Shown here in pieces: positions 26,253-34,044 of a DNA stretch of 64,000 bases. The notes under the pieces were generated by a model, which saw only the letters and a list, made by a program, of their open reading frames with translations, did not search any database and was not told the DNA's origin. Each line of letters starts with the position of its first letter. Position 1 is the first letter of the stretch. Location: NCBI GenBank assembly GCA_945957575.1, contig CAMFLW010000001.1:1-64000 (forward strand), read 5' to 3'. The DNA comes from an uncultured Aeromonas sp. GTDB taxonomy: Bacteria > Pseudomonadota > Gammaproteobacteria > Enterobacterales > Aeromonadaceae. The translations under genes were made by a program, and so were the position numbers.

Positions 26253-26287
26253 AAAAACGGCATGGGGGAAAACCATGCCGTTTTTTT
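26253..26287. terminator. Bidirectional terminator
   Basis: Thirteen-bp stem AAAAACGGCATGG / CCATGCCGTTTTT (26253-26265 and 26273-26285) with an 8-nt loop and T-runs in both directions, between the convergent aldo-keto reductase and RRM genes. Confidence 0.9.
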
Positions 26288-26301
26288 ATTGCCGAGGCAC
26301 C

Positions 26302-26583
26302 TTAGCGGTGGCGCTGTTGCGGGCGACCACGGGGAGCATCTGTCTTCGGTTTGGCCTGGTTGACGGTGATGGTACGGCCACCGACTTCAGTGCCATGCAG
26401 ACCGGCGATGGCCTTTTCGGCATCACCATTGACCGGCATTTCAATAAAACCAAACCCCTTTGACTGGCCGGTATCGCGGTCGATGATGATATCAACCTTG
26501 TCGACCTGTCCAAACTGGCTGAACAGAGTTTTCAGTTCGTCGGCCGTCATGCGGTACGACAGATTACCTACGTAAATCTTCAT
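26302..26583 (-). CDS. RNA recognition motif protein
   Basis: A 93-residue single-RRM protein with RNP2 (IYVGNL, residues 3-8) and RNP1 (KGFGFIEM), and a short basic tail ending RGRPQQRHR. Such small RRM proteins are common in cyanobacteria and in marine and aquatic gammaproteobacteria and are thought to bind single-stranded RNA, sometimes in cold adaptation. The ATG at 26583 is used; a GTG three codons upstream is an alternative. It has a 216-bp upstream gap with an 8-bp hairpin near 26664-26684 and no obvious operon partner. Confidence 0.93.
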   Translation of the reverse strand: MKIYVGNLSYRMTADELKTLFSQFGQVDKVDIIIDRDTGQSKGFGFIEMPVNGDAEKAIAGLHGTEVGGRTITVNQAKPKTDAPRGRPQQRHR

Positions 26584-26799
26584 GCCATCCACTCTCGATT
26601 CAAGGTGCCTTCTCTATGCAATTCCCAGCATAACGGTAAGGGCACAACCCCTATGCCGGACCTGCCATGGCTTCATGCCGTGGCCTTCTCCACACTGTCG
26701 TCAAGTGATTGATCTCTTGGGTTAACAGTGCAGACAAGATCAATTCGAGTCACTGGCAGTATCTGAGCTTTGCCGGGAATTGTCGAGAAAACAGTCGAT

Positions 26800-27342
26800 T
26801 CAAACCGCTTGCAGATCTGACAAGCGTTGCGCCAGCATCCGGCGACCGTGCCAGGCCCGTTTAAAGCCGAAACGATAGACCGACGGACTCACCAGATGGA
26901 GCTCCCCCGCCTTGAGATCCAGCAAGGCCATGGCCGCCGCCAGCTCCTCTTCACGCAACTGCAGATCCAGACTGAAGTCGAGCCACTGGCCGTCGTGGCC
27001 CACTCGCCGCTCCCGCTCGAGCGCCACCAGCTGGCTGCGGGGCAGCGCCAGCGCTTCATCCTTGTTGCCATTGAGCAGATAGATATGCTGTTCATCCCAT
27101 CCCAGTTCCGCCAGGCGCCAGGGCTGCCAGCTGCGGGGCAGCGACACCATGATCCCGGTGATGCCACCAAAGACCACGCCTACCCAGTTGAGCAGTGCCA
27201 TGGCGCCCCAACCATCCCACAAGGAGGCCGCCACCACGCCCCAACTCACCAGCAACAGCAGAAAAATGACACAGCGATAGCGCACCGCTGGCGGCATCAA
27301 CAGCTGCACCTGCGAACCGGCAAGCAAGGATGTAATACGCAT
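26800..27342 (-). CDS. Membrane protein of unknown function
   Basis: A 180-residue protein with two membrane segments near the N-terminus (about residues 22-41 and 46-66) and a cytoplasmic C-terminal half containing RERRVGHDGQWLDFSLDLQLREEELAAAMALLDLKAG. I do not recognise the family; the layout is that of small PH-like membrane proteins. The start has GGAG at a good distance. It is transcribed away from the ABC transporter genes across a 106-bp gap. Confidence 0.7.
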   Translation of the reverse strand: MRITSLLAGSQVQLLMPPAVRYRCVIFLLLLVSWGVVAASLWDGWGAMALLNWVGVVFGGITGIMVSLPRSWQPWRLAELGWDEQHIYLLNGNKDEALALPRSQLVALERERRVGHDGQWLDFSLDLQLREEELAAAMALLDLKAGELHLVSPSVYRFGFKRAWHGRRMLAQRLSDLQAV

Positions 27343-27448
27343 GAAAAACTCCTGTCATCACGAAATGGCGCCATTGTGAATAGGCATCAGGATGCTGACA
27401 AGGGGGTTTTCTTTGTCATCCCCCTATAAAATCAATACCATGGCGTAA

Positions 27449-28219
27449 ATGATTCTCAGTGGAACCCGCGTCTTGACCAGCTCGCAACCCTGTGTGCGCT
27501 TTTGTAGCGTCGACAAATTCTATGGCGACTTTCAGGCTCTTCATCACATCGATCTCACCATTGAACGGGGAGAGAAGTGGGTCATCTGTGGCCCGTCAGG
27601 TTCGGGAAAATCGACCCTGATCCGCACCATCAACGGGCTGGAGGGGATCGACGGCGGCCAGCTGTTCCTGTTTGGCGAGCCGGTGACCCCCACCTACTTG
27701 CGTCGCCTGCAAGGTCGGGTCGGCATGGTGTTTCAGCAGTTCAACCTCTTCCCTCATATGACGGTGCTGGAAAACCTGATGGTGGCGCCGGTGCATACCC
27801 TGGGATTGCGCCCTCAGGAGGCCAAAGCCCGGGCGCTCGGGCTGCTCGAGCGAGTGCGCATTCAGGCACAGGCCGACAAATACCCCCACCAGCTCTCCGG
27901 CGGTCAGCAACAGCGGGTCGCCATCGCCCGCTCCCTCTGCATGCAACCCGAGCTGATGCTGTTTGACGAGCCCACCTCCGCCCTCGACCCCGAGATGATC
28001 CGCGAAGTGCTGGATGTAATCCGCGAGCTGGCTGACGAGGGGATGACCCTGATCTGCGTCACCCACGAGATGGGCTTTGCCCGTCAGGTGGCGGATCGGG
28101 TGCTCTTTATGGACGAAGGCAAGATCATCGAATCGGCCCCGCCCGCCCAGCTGTTCAGCGCCCCACAACACCCGCGCACCCAGGCCTTCCTCGAACAGGT
28201 GCTCAGCTATCATGGCTAG
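27449..28219 (+). CDS. Polar amino-acid ABC transporter ATPase
   Basis: A 256-residue ATPase of the GlnQ/HisP class: Walker A GPSGSGKST at 48-56, Q-loop in VFQQFNLFPHMT, signature LSGGQQQR and Walker B LMLFDEPTSALD. It powers import of a polar amino acid or related compound through the two permeases encoded downstream. The ATG at 27449 has no good ribosome binding site, but no better in-frame start is seen before the conserved part. It is the first of five overlapping or near-overlapping genes (ATPase, permease, binding protein, permease, mepA). Confidence 0.93.
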   Translation: MILSGTRVLTSSQPCVRFCSVDKFYGDFQALHHIDLTIERGEKWVICGPSGSGKSTLIRTINGLEGIDGGQLFLFGEPVTPTYLRRLQGRVGMVFQQFNLFPHMTVLENLMVAPVHTLGLRPQEAKARALGLLERVRIQAQADKYPHQLSGGQQQRVAIARSLCMQPELMLFDEPTSALDPEMIREVLDVIRELADEGMTLICVTHEMGFARQVADRVLFMDEGKIIESAPPAQLFSAPQHPRTQAFLEQVLSYHG

Positions 28220-29009
28220 GCTCATACGCCCCCGCCTGCTTGGCTGGCTGTCAGGCACTGTGATGCTCTGTGCGCTACTGGGCTGGGCGCTCTATAGCGG
28301 CGCTCGTCAGATGGGCTATGAGTGGCAGTGGCCGCGGGTGTTGCCCTTTCTCGGCGAGTGGGATGAGGGAACCTTTTATGCCGGCCCCCTGCTAAACGGC
28401 CTGCTGGTCACTTTGCAGGTGGCGCTGCTCAGCCTGTTGGGCACGCTGGCGGTCGGGGTGTGCGTGGTCAGCCTGCGGCTGCTCCCCTCCCGGCTCGGCC
28501 CCTGGCTCGCCATCGCCTATCTGGCGCTGGTGCGCACCACGCCCCAGCTGGTGCAGCTCTATATTCTCTATTTCTTGCTGGGCCCCATGCTGGGATTGGC
28601 CCCCCTTGCCTGCGCCGTGTTGAGCCTCTCCCTCTATCAGGGGGCCTTCACCGCCGAAGTGTTGCGTGCAGGCGTACAGGCCATTCCCAAAGGACAGTGG
28701 GAGGCAGCCCACTCCCTTGGCTTGTCGCGAACCATCACCCTGCGCAAAGTGATCCTGCCCCAGCTGGTGCGCATCACCTTGCCGCCGCTGACCAACGAGC
28801 TGGTCTCCCTTATCAAACATTCGGCGCTGGTGAGTGTGATCGCCATCTTCGATCTGACCAACGAAGGGCGTACTCTGGTTGCCGATACGTTTCTGACCTT
28901 TGAGGTGTGGTTTACCGTAGCCGCCCTCTATTTGTTGTTAACCCTGACGCTGTCAGCCTGTTCACGGGCGCTGGCCCGTCATCTGGATCCGGATCAACAA
29001 GGACGCTAA
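28212..29009 (+). CDS. Polar amino-acid ABC transporter permease 1
   Basis: A 265-residue HisM/GlnP-type permease with about five or six membrane segments, an RTTPQLVQLYILYF segment and the ATPase-contact loop AGVQAIPKGQWEAAHSLGLS. The ATG at 28212 overlaps the ATPase gene end by 8 bp; earlier in-frame residues are out-of-frame ATPase sequence. The long first periplasmic region (about residues 28-55) is typical of permeases that pair with a second subunit, here the one encoded at 29839. Confidence 0.92.
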   Translation: MARLIRPRLLGWLSGTVMLCALLGWALYSGARQMGYEWQWPRVLPFLGEWDEGTFYAGPLLNGLLVTLQVALLSLLGTLAVGVCVVSLRLLPSRLGPWLAIAYLALVRTTPQLVQLYILYFLLGPMLGLAPLACAVLSLSLYQGAFTAEVLRAGVQAIPKGQWEAAHSLGLSRTITLRKVILPQLVRITLPPLTNELVSLIKHSALVSVIAIFDLTNEGRTLVADTFLTFEVWFTVAALYLLLTLTLSACSRALARHLDPDQQGR

Positions 29010-29011
29010 CC

Positions 29012-29839
29012 ATGAATTTATCGTTCAAAACCGCCCTGTCGGGCGCAGCCATGCTGTTTACTACCCTGTTTGCCCCTGCGCAATTTGCCCAGGCAGAAGA
29101 GCCATCATCCACCCAGGCGCAGATCGAGCAGAGCGGTACCCTGCGGGTCGGCATGTCCACCTTCGCCCCATGGGCGATGCGCGACAAGCAGGGGGCCCTG
29201 ATCGGTTTCGAGATTGACGTGGCTCGTCGCCTCGCCACCGACAACGGCTGGCAGGTGGAGTTTGTGCCCACCGCCTGGGATGGCATCATCCCCTCCCTGC
29301 TGGCGAAAAAGTATGACGTCATCATAGGCGGCCTCACCATCACCCCCGAGCGGGAGAAGAGCGTGCGCTTCACCCAGGCCTACTCCCACTCAGGAGTGCA
29401 GTTGGCGGCCTCCAGCAAGCTGGCCAAAGAGAAGAAAACCGTGGCGGACTTCAACCAGCGCGGGGTGATCCTGGCGGTACGCCGTGGTGCCTCGCCGGTA
29501 CAGGTAGCCAAAGCGCACTTCCCCAAAGCCACCCTGCGCCAGTTTGATGACGAGTCACAGGTGTTTCAGGAGGTGCTGAACGGCCGCGCTCACGGCGCCC
29601 TCTCCTCCTCCCCCAAACCCGAACAAGAGGCACTGCGTCACCCGGATGCCCTCTTTATGCCGTTTGCCAAGCCGCTGGCAGAGGGGAGTGAAGGGTTTGC
29701 CCTGCGCAAGGGGGATGATGCTCTGGCTGAACAGTTCAACGAGTGGATAGTCGCCCGTCAGGCCGATGGCTGGCTCAAGACGCGCCATGACTACTGGTTC
29801 AAGTCGCTGGCGTGGGAAGCACAGGTCACCAATCCCTGA
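29012..29839 (+). CDS. Polar amino-acid ABC transporter substrate-binding protein, variant ligand site
   Basis: A 275-residue periplasmic binding protein with a signal peptide (about residues 1-28, cleavage near AQA-EE). The family-3 binding fold is clear: LRVGMSTFAPWAMRD, GFEIDVARRLA, AWDGIIPSLLAKKYDVIIGGLTITPER. R114, which corresponds to the carboxylate-binding Arg of HisJ, is kept. The Asp that binds the ligand amino group in HisJ-type proteins is replaced: GRLDAALQD-like sequence is here GRAHGALSS, with Ser199 in its place. The ligand may therefore not be an ordinary free alpha-amino acid. It starts 2 nt after permease 1. Confidence 0.9.
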   Translation: MNLSFKTALSGAAMLFTTLFAPAQFAQAEEPSSTQAQIEQSGTLRVGMSTFAPWAMRDKQGALIGFEIDVARRLATDNGWQVEFVPTAWDGIIPSLLAKKYDVIIGGLTITPEREKSVRFTQAYSHSGVQLAASSKLAKEKKTVADFNQRGVILAVRRGASPVQVAKAHFPKATLRQFDDESQVFQEVLNGRAHGALSSSPKPEQEALRHPDALFMPFAKPLAEGSEGFALRKGDDALAEQFNEWIVARQADGWLKTRHDYWFKSLAWEAQVTNP

Positions 29840-30744
29840 TGCTGATTGCGCTCAAACAGACCATCCGGCACATCGTCCGGGCGCCATGTCGGAACATCAA
29901 CTGGCTGGATGGGGCGATCGCCCTGCTCCTGTTGCTGGCTGGCCTCTGGCTGGCCAGCCGCTTGCATATCGGGGTGGCCTATCAGTGGCGCTGGCATCAG
30001 GCTTTCGACCTGCTGTTCACCCCCGGCCCGCACGGCGAGTTGCCCTACTTTTTCAGCGGTCTGCTCACCACCTTGCGCATCGCCCTGCTCGGCATGGTAC
30101 TGGCGCTGCTGCTCGGCACTGCGTTCGGCGTGGCGGCGTTCAGCGGCCGCCCGTTTCTGGTTCTGCCAGCCACCCTGTTTATCCAGCTGATCCGCAATCT
30201 GCCGCCGCTGGTCTTTATCTTCATTTTCTACTTCTTTATCGCCAACCAGCTGCTGCCTGCGAGCGGCCTCTCCCGCTGGCTCGGCACCGTATCACTCTCC
30301 CCGTGGCAAGAGGCGCTATTTGGCCCACCTGCCCGCTGGGAAAACCTTATCTCAGGCACCCTCTGCGTTGGCATGATCAGCGCCGCCTTTGTCGCCGAGA
30401 TCGTCCGCGCCGGGCTGGCCGCCATCCCCCGCGGCCAGTGGGAAGCGGCACAGAGCCTCGGGCTCTCCCCCTGGGTGCGGCTGCGCCATGTGATCCTGCC
30501 GCAGGCCATGCTGCTGATGCTGCCCCCCCTCACCGGTCAGCTCATCGCGCTGGTGAAGGATACCGCCATCGTTTCACTTATTTCGGTGCAGGAGCTCACT
30601 TTCGTCGGCACCGAGATGGCCAACTCCAGCGGACTGGTCTACGAGATCTGGCTGCTGGTGGCCGCAGCCTATTTATTTATATGTTTGAGTCTGTTCGTAC
30701 TGCTGAGCCGACTCGAAGCAAGACAAGGAGCACGCAAATGCTGA
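29839..30744 (+). CDS. Polar amino-acid ABC transporter permease 2
   Basis: A 301-residue permease of the same family as the one at 28212, with an RNLPPLVFIFIFYF segment and the ATPase-contact loop AGLAAIPRGQWEAAQSLGLS. An insertion of roughly 40 residues after IANQLLPASG makes it longer than permease 1. Its ATG overlaps the stop of the binding-protein gene by one base (TGATG), which indicates translational coupling. Its own 3' end overlaps the mepA start by 7 bp. Confidence 0.92.
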   Translation: MLIALKQTIRHIVRAPCRNINWLDGAIALLLLLAGLWLASRLHIGVAYQWRWHQAFDLLFTPGPHGELPYFFSGLLTTLRIALLGMVLALLLGTAFGVAAFSGRPFLVLPATLFIQLIRNLPPLVFIFIFYFFIANQLLPASGLSRWLGTVSLSPWQEALFGPPARWENLISGTLCVGMISAAFVAEIVRAGLAAIPRGQWEAAQSLGLSPWVRLRHVILPQAMLLMLPPLTGQLIALVKDTAIVSLISVQELTFVGTEMANSSGLVYEIWLLVAAAYLFICLSLFVLLSRLEARQGARKC

Positions 30745-31475
30745 CGTCCCTGTTGCTGGCGACCGTGTTGCAAGCGGAAGCGATCGGCGGTTATGCCGCC
30801 GGTTGCCTGAAAAACGGCGTATCCCTGCCCCTCGAAGGGCCGGGGTATCAAGTGATCCGCACCAAACGGCTGCGCTACTACGGCCACCCCGACCTTATCC
30901 ACTACCTGCAAGCGCTGGCCAACCAGACCCGCATGGCCGGACTGCCGGATCTCTACATCGCCGATCTGGCGATGGCCCGTGGTGGCCCCTTTACCTCCGG
31001 CCATCGCAGCCACCAGACCGGGCTCGATGCCGATATCTGGTTTCGCATGGCCAACCGCCCCATCAGCAAATGGGAGCAGGATGCTCCCAAGGAGTGGGCG
31101 CTGATCGACGAGCCCAGTTACAAGATGTTGCCTGGGCGCTTTGGCCCGCAGCAGCTCACCCTGCTGCGGCTGGCGGCCAGCAAACCCGAGGTGGCACGCA
31201 TCTTCGTCAATCCGGTGATCAAATCAGCAGTCTGCCAGCACGCTGGTGATGAGCCCTGGGTTGCCAAACTGCGCCCCTGGGTAGGCCACTTCAGCCACTT
31301 CCACGTGCGGCTGCGCTGCCCGGTCGGCAGCCCAGATTGCGAGCCTCAGGCCCCCATTCCGCCCGGCAACGGCTGCGGGGAAGAGCTGGCCTCCTGGCTC
31401 AAGGACAAGCCCCAACTGCCCAAGGTCTCAGGCATCAACAAACCGCCAATACTTCCTGCGCGTTGTCGCAACTGA
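30738..31475 (+). CDS. mepA: Penicillin-insensitive murein endopeptidase
   Basis: LAS-family zinc endopeptidase that cuts D-Ala-meso-DAP cross-links in peptidoglycan in the periplasm. The 245 residues contain GHRSHQTGLDADI with H92 and D99 as expected zinc ligands and HFSHFHVRLRC with H189 as the third, plus conserved cysteines (C23, C166, C194, C200) as in E. coli MepA. The ATG at 30738 has AAGGAG at a good distance, but it gives a very short signal sequence (LTSLLLATVLQAEA); an ATG 19 codons upstream gives a longer, basic N-terminus but lacks a ribosome binding site. It overlaps the ABC permease by 7 bp, an unusual partner. Confidence 0.94.
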   Translation: MLTSLLLATVLQAEAIGGYAAGCLKNGVSLPLEGPGYQVIRTKRLRYYGHPDLIHYLQALANQTRMAGLPDLYIADLAMARGGPFTSGHRSHQTGLDADIWFRMANRPISKWEQDAPKEWALIDEPSYKMLPGRFGPQQLTLLRLAASKPEVARIFVNPVIKSAVCQHAGDEPWVAKLRPWVGHFSHFHVRLRCPVGSPDCEPQAPIPPGNGCGEELASWLKDKPQLPKVSGINKPPILPARCRN

Positions 31476-31551
31476 CCCCGAGCTGGTATGGTGATGCACT
31501 ATTCGCAAGGCGCTATCCGTTCCATTCAAAATTTCATAGGAGAACAACAAG

Positions 31552-32142
31552 ATGGCCACATCACTCTGGCGCAGAACCGTGCAGAGCCTGTTGACCCTGA
31601 CCCTGCTGCTCGGCCTGACCGGCTGCGGCATGAACAACATCCCGACCCTGGATGAGCAGGTCAAGGCGAGCTGGGGACAGGTGGAAAACCAGTATCAGCG
31701 CCGGGCCGATCTCATTCCCAATCTGGTCGCTACCGTCAAGGGCTACGCCAGCCATGAGCAGGAGACCCTCAAGGCGGTCACCGATGCCCGCGCCCGGGTC
31801 GGCAGCGTGCAGGTGAGCGATCCTGCCCAGCTCAAAGAGTTTGAAGCGGCGCAAAACCAGCTTTCAAGCGCCCTCTCCCGCCTGATGGTGGTCGTGGAAC
31901 GTTATCCAGAGCTCAAGGCGGATCAGCAGTTCCTTGCCCTGCAGGCCCAGCTGGAAGGAACCGAGAACCGCATCTCGGTGGCTCGCCGCGACTATATCGA
32001 GGCTGTGCGCCAGTTCAATACCGAGATCCGCACCTTCCCCGGCGTTATCTGGTCCAAGCTGCTCTACTCGGATCTGGAGGCCAAACCCAGTTTCAGTGCC
32101 AAACCCGGTGCCGATGAGGCGCCCAAGGTCAGTTTCCAATGA
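31552..32142 (+). CDS. LemA family lipoprotein
   Basis: A 196-residue LemA protein with a lipoprotein signal (lipobox LTGC, lipidated Cys at about residue 25) followed by the long helical LemA domain (VKASWGQVENQYQRRADLIPNLVATVKGYA). LemA proteins are widespread and of uncertain function; they are usually next to TPM-domain genes. Here the stop overlaps the start of the TPM gene by 4 bp (ATGA). It lies 76 bp after mepA on the same strand. Confidence 0.95.
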   Translation: MATSLWRRTVQSLLTLTLLLGLTGCGMNNIPTLDEQVKASWGQVENQYQRRADLIPNLVATVKGYASHEQETLKAVTDARARVGSVQVSDPAQLKEFEAAQNQLSSALSRLMVVVERYPELKADQQFLALQAQLEGTENRISVARRDYIEAVRQFNTEIRTFPGVIWSKLLYSDLEAKPSFSAKPGADEAPKVSFQ

Positions 32143-32858
32143 AGATAATGTTGCGCACGCTACTCCCTTTTCTGCTGCTCTGGACGGCGGCGCTGCAGGC
32201 TGCACCGAACTTTCCGACCCTGAGCGGGCGGGTGGTGGACGAGGCGGCGCTGATGTCTCGCAAACAGGTCCATCAGCTGACTCAGCAATTGGCCGCCTTT
32301 GAAAAGCGCAGCGGCATCCAGTTGGTGGTAGTCTCCGTCGACAGCCTCGATGGGGAGACCATCGAGGAGTACGGCTACCAGCTCGGTCGCCACTGGGGGA
32401 TCGGCCAGAAAGACAAGAACAACGGCGTACTGTTGCTGATCGCCCAGGATGAGCGCAAGGTGCGGATCGAGGTGGGATACGGGCTGGAGGGCGCCCTGCC
32501 CGATGCCATTGCCGCCAACATCATCCATGGTCGAATCCTGCCAGCCTTCAAACGCGGCGATATGGTGGCCGGGATCATGGCAGGCAGCCAGAGCATCATG
32601 AAGGCTCTCGCCGGCGAGTATCAGCCAGTCGAGCAGCAAAAGGATGAGACCTCCGGCGGCCCCTGGCTGTTTATTCTGGTGGTGATTGCGATGATCGTAG
32701 TCCACAACCTGCGCGGGGGTGGCGGTGGTCATGGAGGACGACGGCGGGCGGCCTACTATGCAGGTGGATTTGGTGCCGGCTCCTCTGGCCGCTCTGGCGG
32801 CGGATTCAGCGGTGGTGGCGGCAGTTTTGGCGGTGGCGGAGCCTCCGGTGGCTGGTAA
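32139..32858 (+). CDS. TPM-domain membrane protein (YgcG type) with glycine-rich tail
   Basis: A 239-residue protein: signal peptide (about 1-21), a TPM domain (about 28-155, with GRVVDEAALMS, GIQLVVVSVDSLDGETIEEYG and RKVRIEVGYGLEGALPD), one membrane segment (about 177-192) and a tail very rich in Gly and Ser with GGGGGHGGRRR and repeated GGGG/SGG units ending SGGW. TPM domains are linked to photosystem repair in plants and to unknown envelope roles in bacteria. Gene order lemA-TPM-TPM is a common cassette. Confidence 0.93.
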   Translation: MKIMLRTLLPFLLLWTAALQAAPNFPTLSGRVVDEAALMSRKQVHQLTQQLAAFEKRSGIQLVVVSVDSLDGETIEEYGYQLGRHWGIGQKDKNNGVLLLIAQDERKVRIEVGYGLEGALPDAIAANIIHGRILPAFKRGDMVAGIMAGSQSIMKALAGEYQPVEQQKDETSGGPWLFILVVIAMIVVHNLRGGGGGHGGRRRAAYYAGGFGAGSSGRSGGGFSGGGGSFGGGGASGGW

Positions 32859-32878
32859 CAGGAGTAAAGAGACAAATC

Positions 32879-33496
32879 ATGATTTCTAAACAGTTCTTCC
32901 ATACACTTCAGGCCAAGGTGCGCGAAGCGGAGCAAGAGACTGATGCTGAACTAGTCACTGTGCTGGCCCCGGCCAGCGATGGGTATCGCTACATACCCAC
33001 CCTCTGGGCGGCGCTGCTGGCGATGCTCACCCCCTTGCTGGTATTCCAGATCGGCTTCTGGCTCGGCTGGTACGAGATCCTGCTGGTGCAGTGGTCGGTC
33101 TGGCTGCTGCTGAGCCTGCTGTTCCACTGGACCCCCATCAAGATGCGGTTGATCCCGAAGAAAGTGCGCCAGCACAGGGCGGCCCTGATGGCCCGCCTGC
33201 AATTTGTCGAGCAAGGGCTGCACCGCACCCGTGACCGGCTCGGTGTGCTGATCTTCGTCTCTGCCGCCGAGCACTATGTGGAGATCCTGGTGGATGACGG
33301 CATCGCCCAGCATATCGACAATGGCCAGTGGCAGGAGATCATCGACGACTTCGTGGTACGAGTGCGCAACAAGGAGATCGAACAGGGTTTTCTGGAGTGC
33401 GTAGCACGGGTCAGCGCCATTCTGACCGACGCCTTCCCGGCCACTCGGGATCAGAACGAGCTGCCGGACAGCCTGATCATCCTCGACAAGCCCTGA
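32879..33496 (+). CDS. TPM-domain membrane protein, second copy
   Basis: A 205-residue protein with the start of a TPM domain (KVREAEQETDAELVTVLAPASDGYRYIP), two membrane segments in the middle (about 40-60 and 64-83) and a second half that continues the domain (RLGVLIFVSAAEHYVEILVDDGIAQHID, then DAFP). This interrupted arrangement is typical of the partner of YgcG-type proteins. It starts 20 bp after the first TPM gene and should be co-transcribed with it and lemA. Confidence 0.9.
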   Translation: MISKQFFHTLQAKVREAEQETDAELVTVLAPASDGYRYIPTLWAALLAMLTPLLVFQIGFWLGWYEILLVQWSVWLLLSLLFHWTPIKMRLIPKKVRQHRAALMARLQFVEQGLHRTRDRLGVLIFVSAAEHYVEILVDDGIAQHIDNGQWQEIIDDFVVRVRNKEIEQGFLECVARVSAILTDAFPATRDQNELPDSLIILDKP

Positions 33497-33572
33497 AGCG
33501 GTTTAAAAAAACGGCATTCTGCGCAAGGCTTAGGCATTCGGAAAAGATTATGAAAAATAAGGGGAAAATAGG

Positions 33573-33601
33573 TTGACCCACAGCGCCATTTCCCCTAAAT
33601 T
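33573..33601 (+). promoter_or_regulatory. Sigma70 promoter of tRNA-Ser
   Basis: TTGACC (33573-33578), a 17-bp spacer, TAAATT (33596-33601), followed by the GC-rich stretch ACGCCCCG, a discriminator typical of stable RNA promoters under stringent control. The tRNA begins 41 nt downstream of the -10 end. A GGGGAAAAT / ATTTCCCC inverted repeat (33561-33569 and 33588-33595) straddles the -35. Confidence 0.75.
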
Positions 33602-33641
33602 ACGCCCCGTTCCAGCGTAACGGCGCAGCGAACGAAAATTT

Positions 33642-33729
33642 GGTGAGGTGTCCGAGTGGCTGAAGGAGCACGCCTGGAAAGTGTGTATACGGCAACGTAT
33701 CGAGGGTTCGAATCCCTCCCTCACCGCCA
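33642..33729 (+). tRNA. serX: tRNA-Ser(GGA)
   Basis: An 88-nt class II tRNA with acceptor stem GGTGAGG/CCTCACC, long variable arm, T-loop GGTTCGAATCC and encoded CCA. The anticodon loop CTGGAAA gives anticodon GGA, reading UCC and UCU serine codons. It is nearly identical to E. coli serW/serX as I remember them. It has its own promoter and is followed at once by a strong terminator. Confidence 0.97.
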
Positions 33730-33735
33730 AATCTA

Positions 33736-33763
33736 AAAAAACCGACCTCTGGGTCGGTTTTTT
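33736..33763 (+). terminator. Terminator of tRNA-Ser
   Basis: Twelve-bp stem AAAAAACCGACC / GGTCGGTTTTTT with a 4-nt loop, 6 nt after the tRNA CCA end. Confidence 0.92.
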
Positions 33764-33997
33764 GCTTTCCGGAAAACACCAGCATCGGTGCCGACAACTG
33801 CAGCAGCGACAAAGACGGGTGAAGCTGCCAACACCCCTCAGGACAACGGTGAGGTATGCAACGTCGGCGGCCACTCCACACTGCTCATCACTCCGCATGA
33901 CCGCTGGTAGGCTGCTGCAATCGTTATGGCAGCCAGAGGGTTCTGAGCGCAGTTTTCCTGTTATCCGCGGCCCAGCCGCCTTGCGGAATACAGGCAC
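33764..33997. other. Gene-free DNA downstream of tRNA-Ser
   Basis: Between the tRNA terminator and the helicase terminator I see no gene and no RNA motif. Although tRNA genes are frequent integration sites, there is no integrase gene and no repeat of the tRNA 3' end here, so there is no sign of an island. Confidence 0.5.
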
Positions 33998-34024
33998 AAA
34001 AAAGGCCGCTCAATGAGCGGCCTT
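33998..34024 (-). terminator. Terminator of the DEAD-box helicase gene
   Basis: Nine-bp stem AAGGCCGCT / AGCGGCCTT with a 5-nt loop (34002-34024) followed on the minus strand by a T-run at 33998-34003, 20 nt after the helicase stop. Confidence 0.88.
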
Positions 34025-34044
34025 CTGGCATTACCAATCAGGGA

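Noticed and set aside
30681..30737. Upstream start for mepA giving a longer signal region
   Set aside because: The ATG at 30681 lacks a ribosome binding site and lies in the permease gene, whereas 30738 has AAGGAG; the upstream start stays possible because it would give a more basic N-terminus.
33548..33997. Open frames on the minus strand across tRNA-Ser (containing VREGFEPSIR and GEGGIRTLDT)
   Set aside because: These are the well-known false proteins that arise from translating tRNA-Ser genes backwards.
33642..34044. Genomic island at tRNA-Ser
   Set aside because: No integrase gene, no repeat of the tRNA 3' end and ordinary housekeeping genes on both sides.
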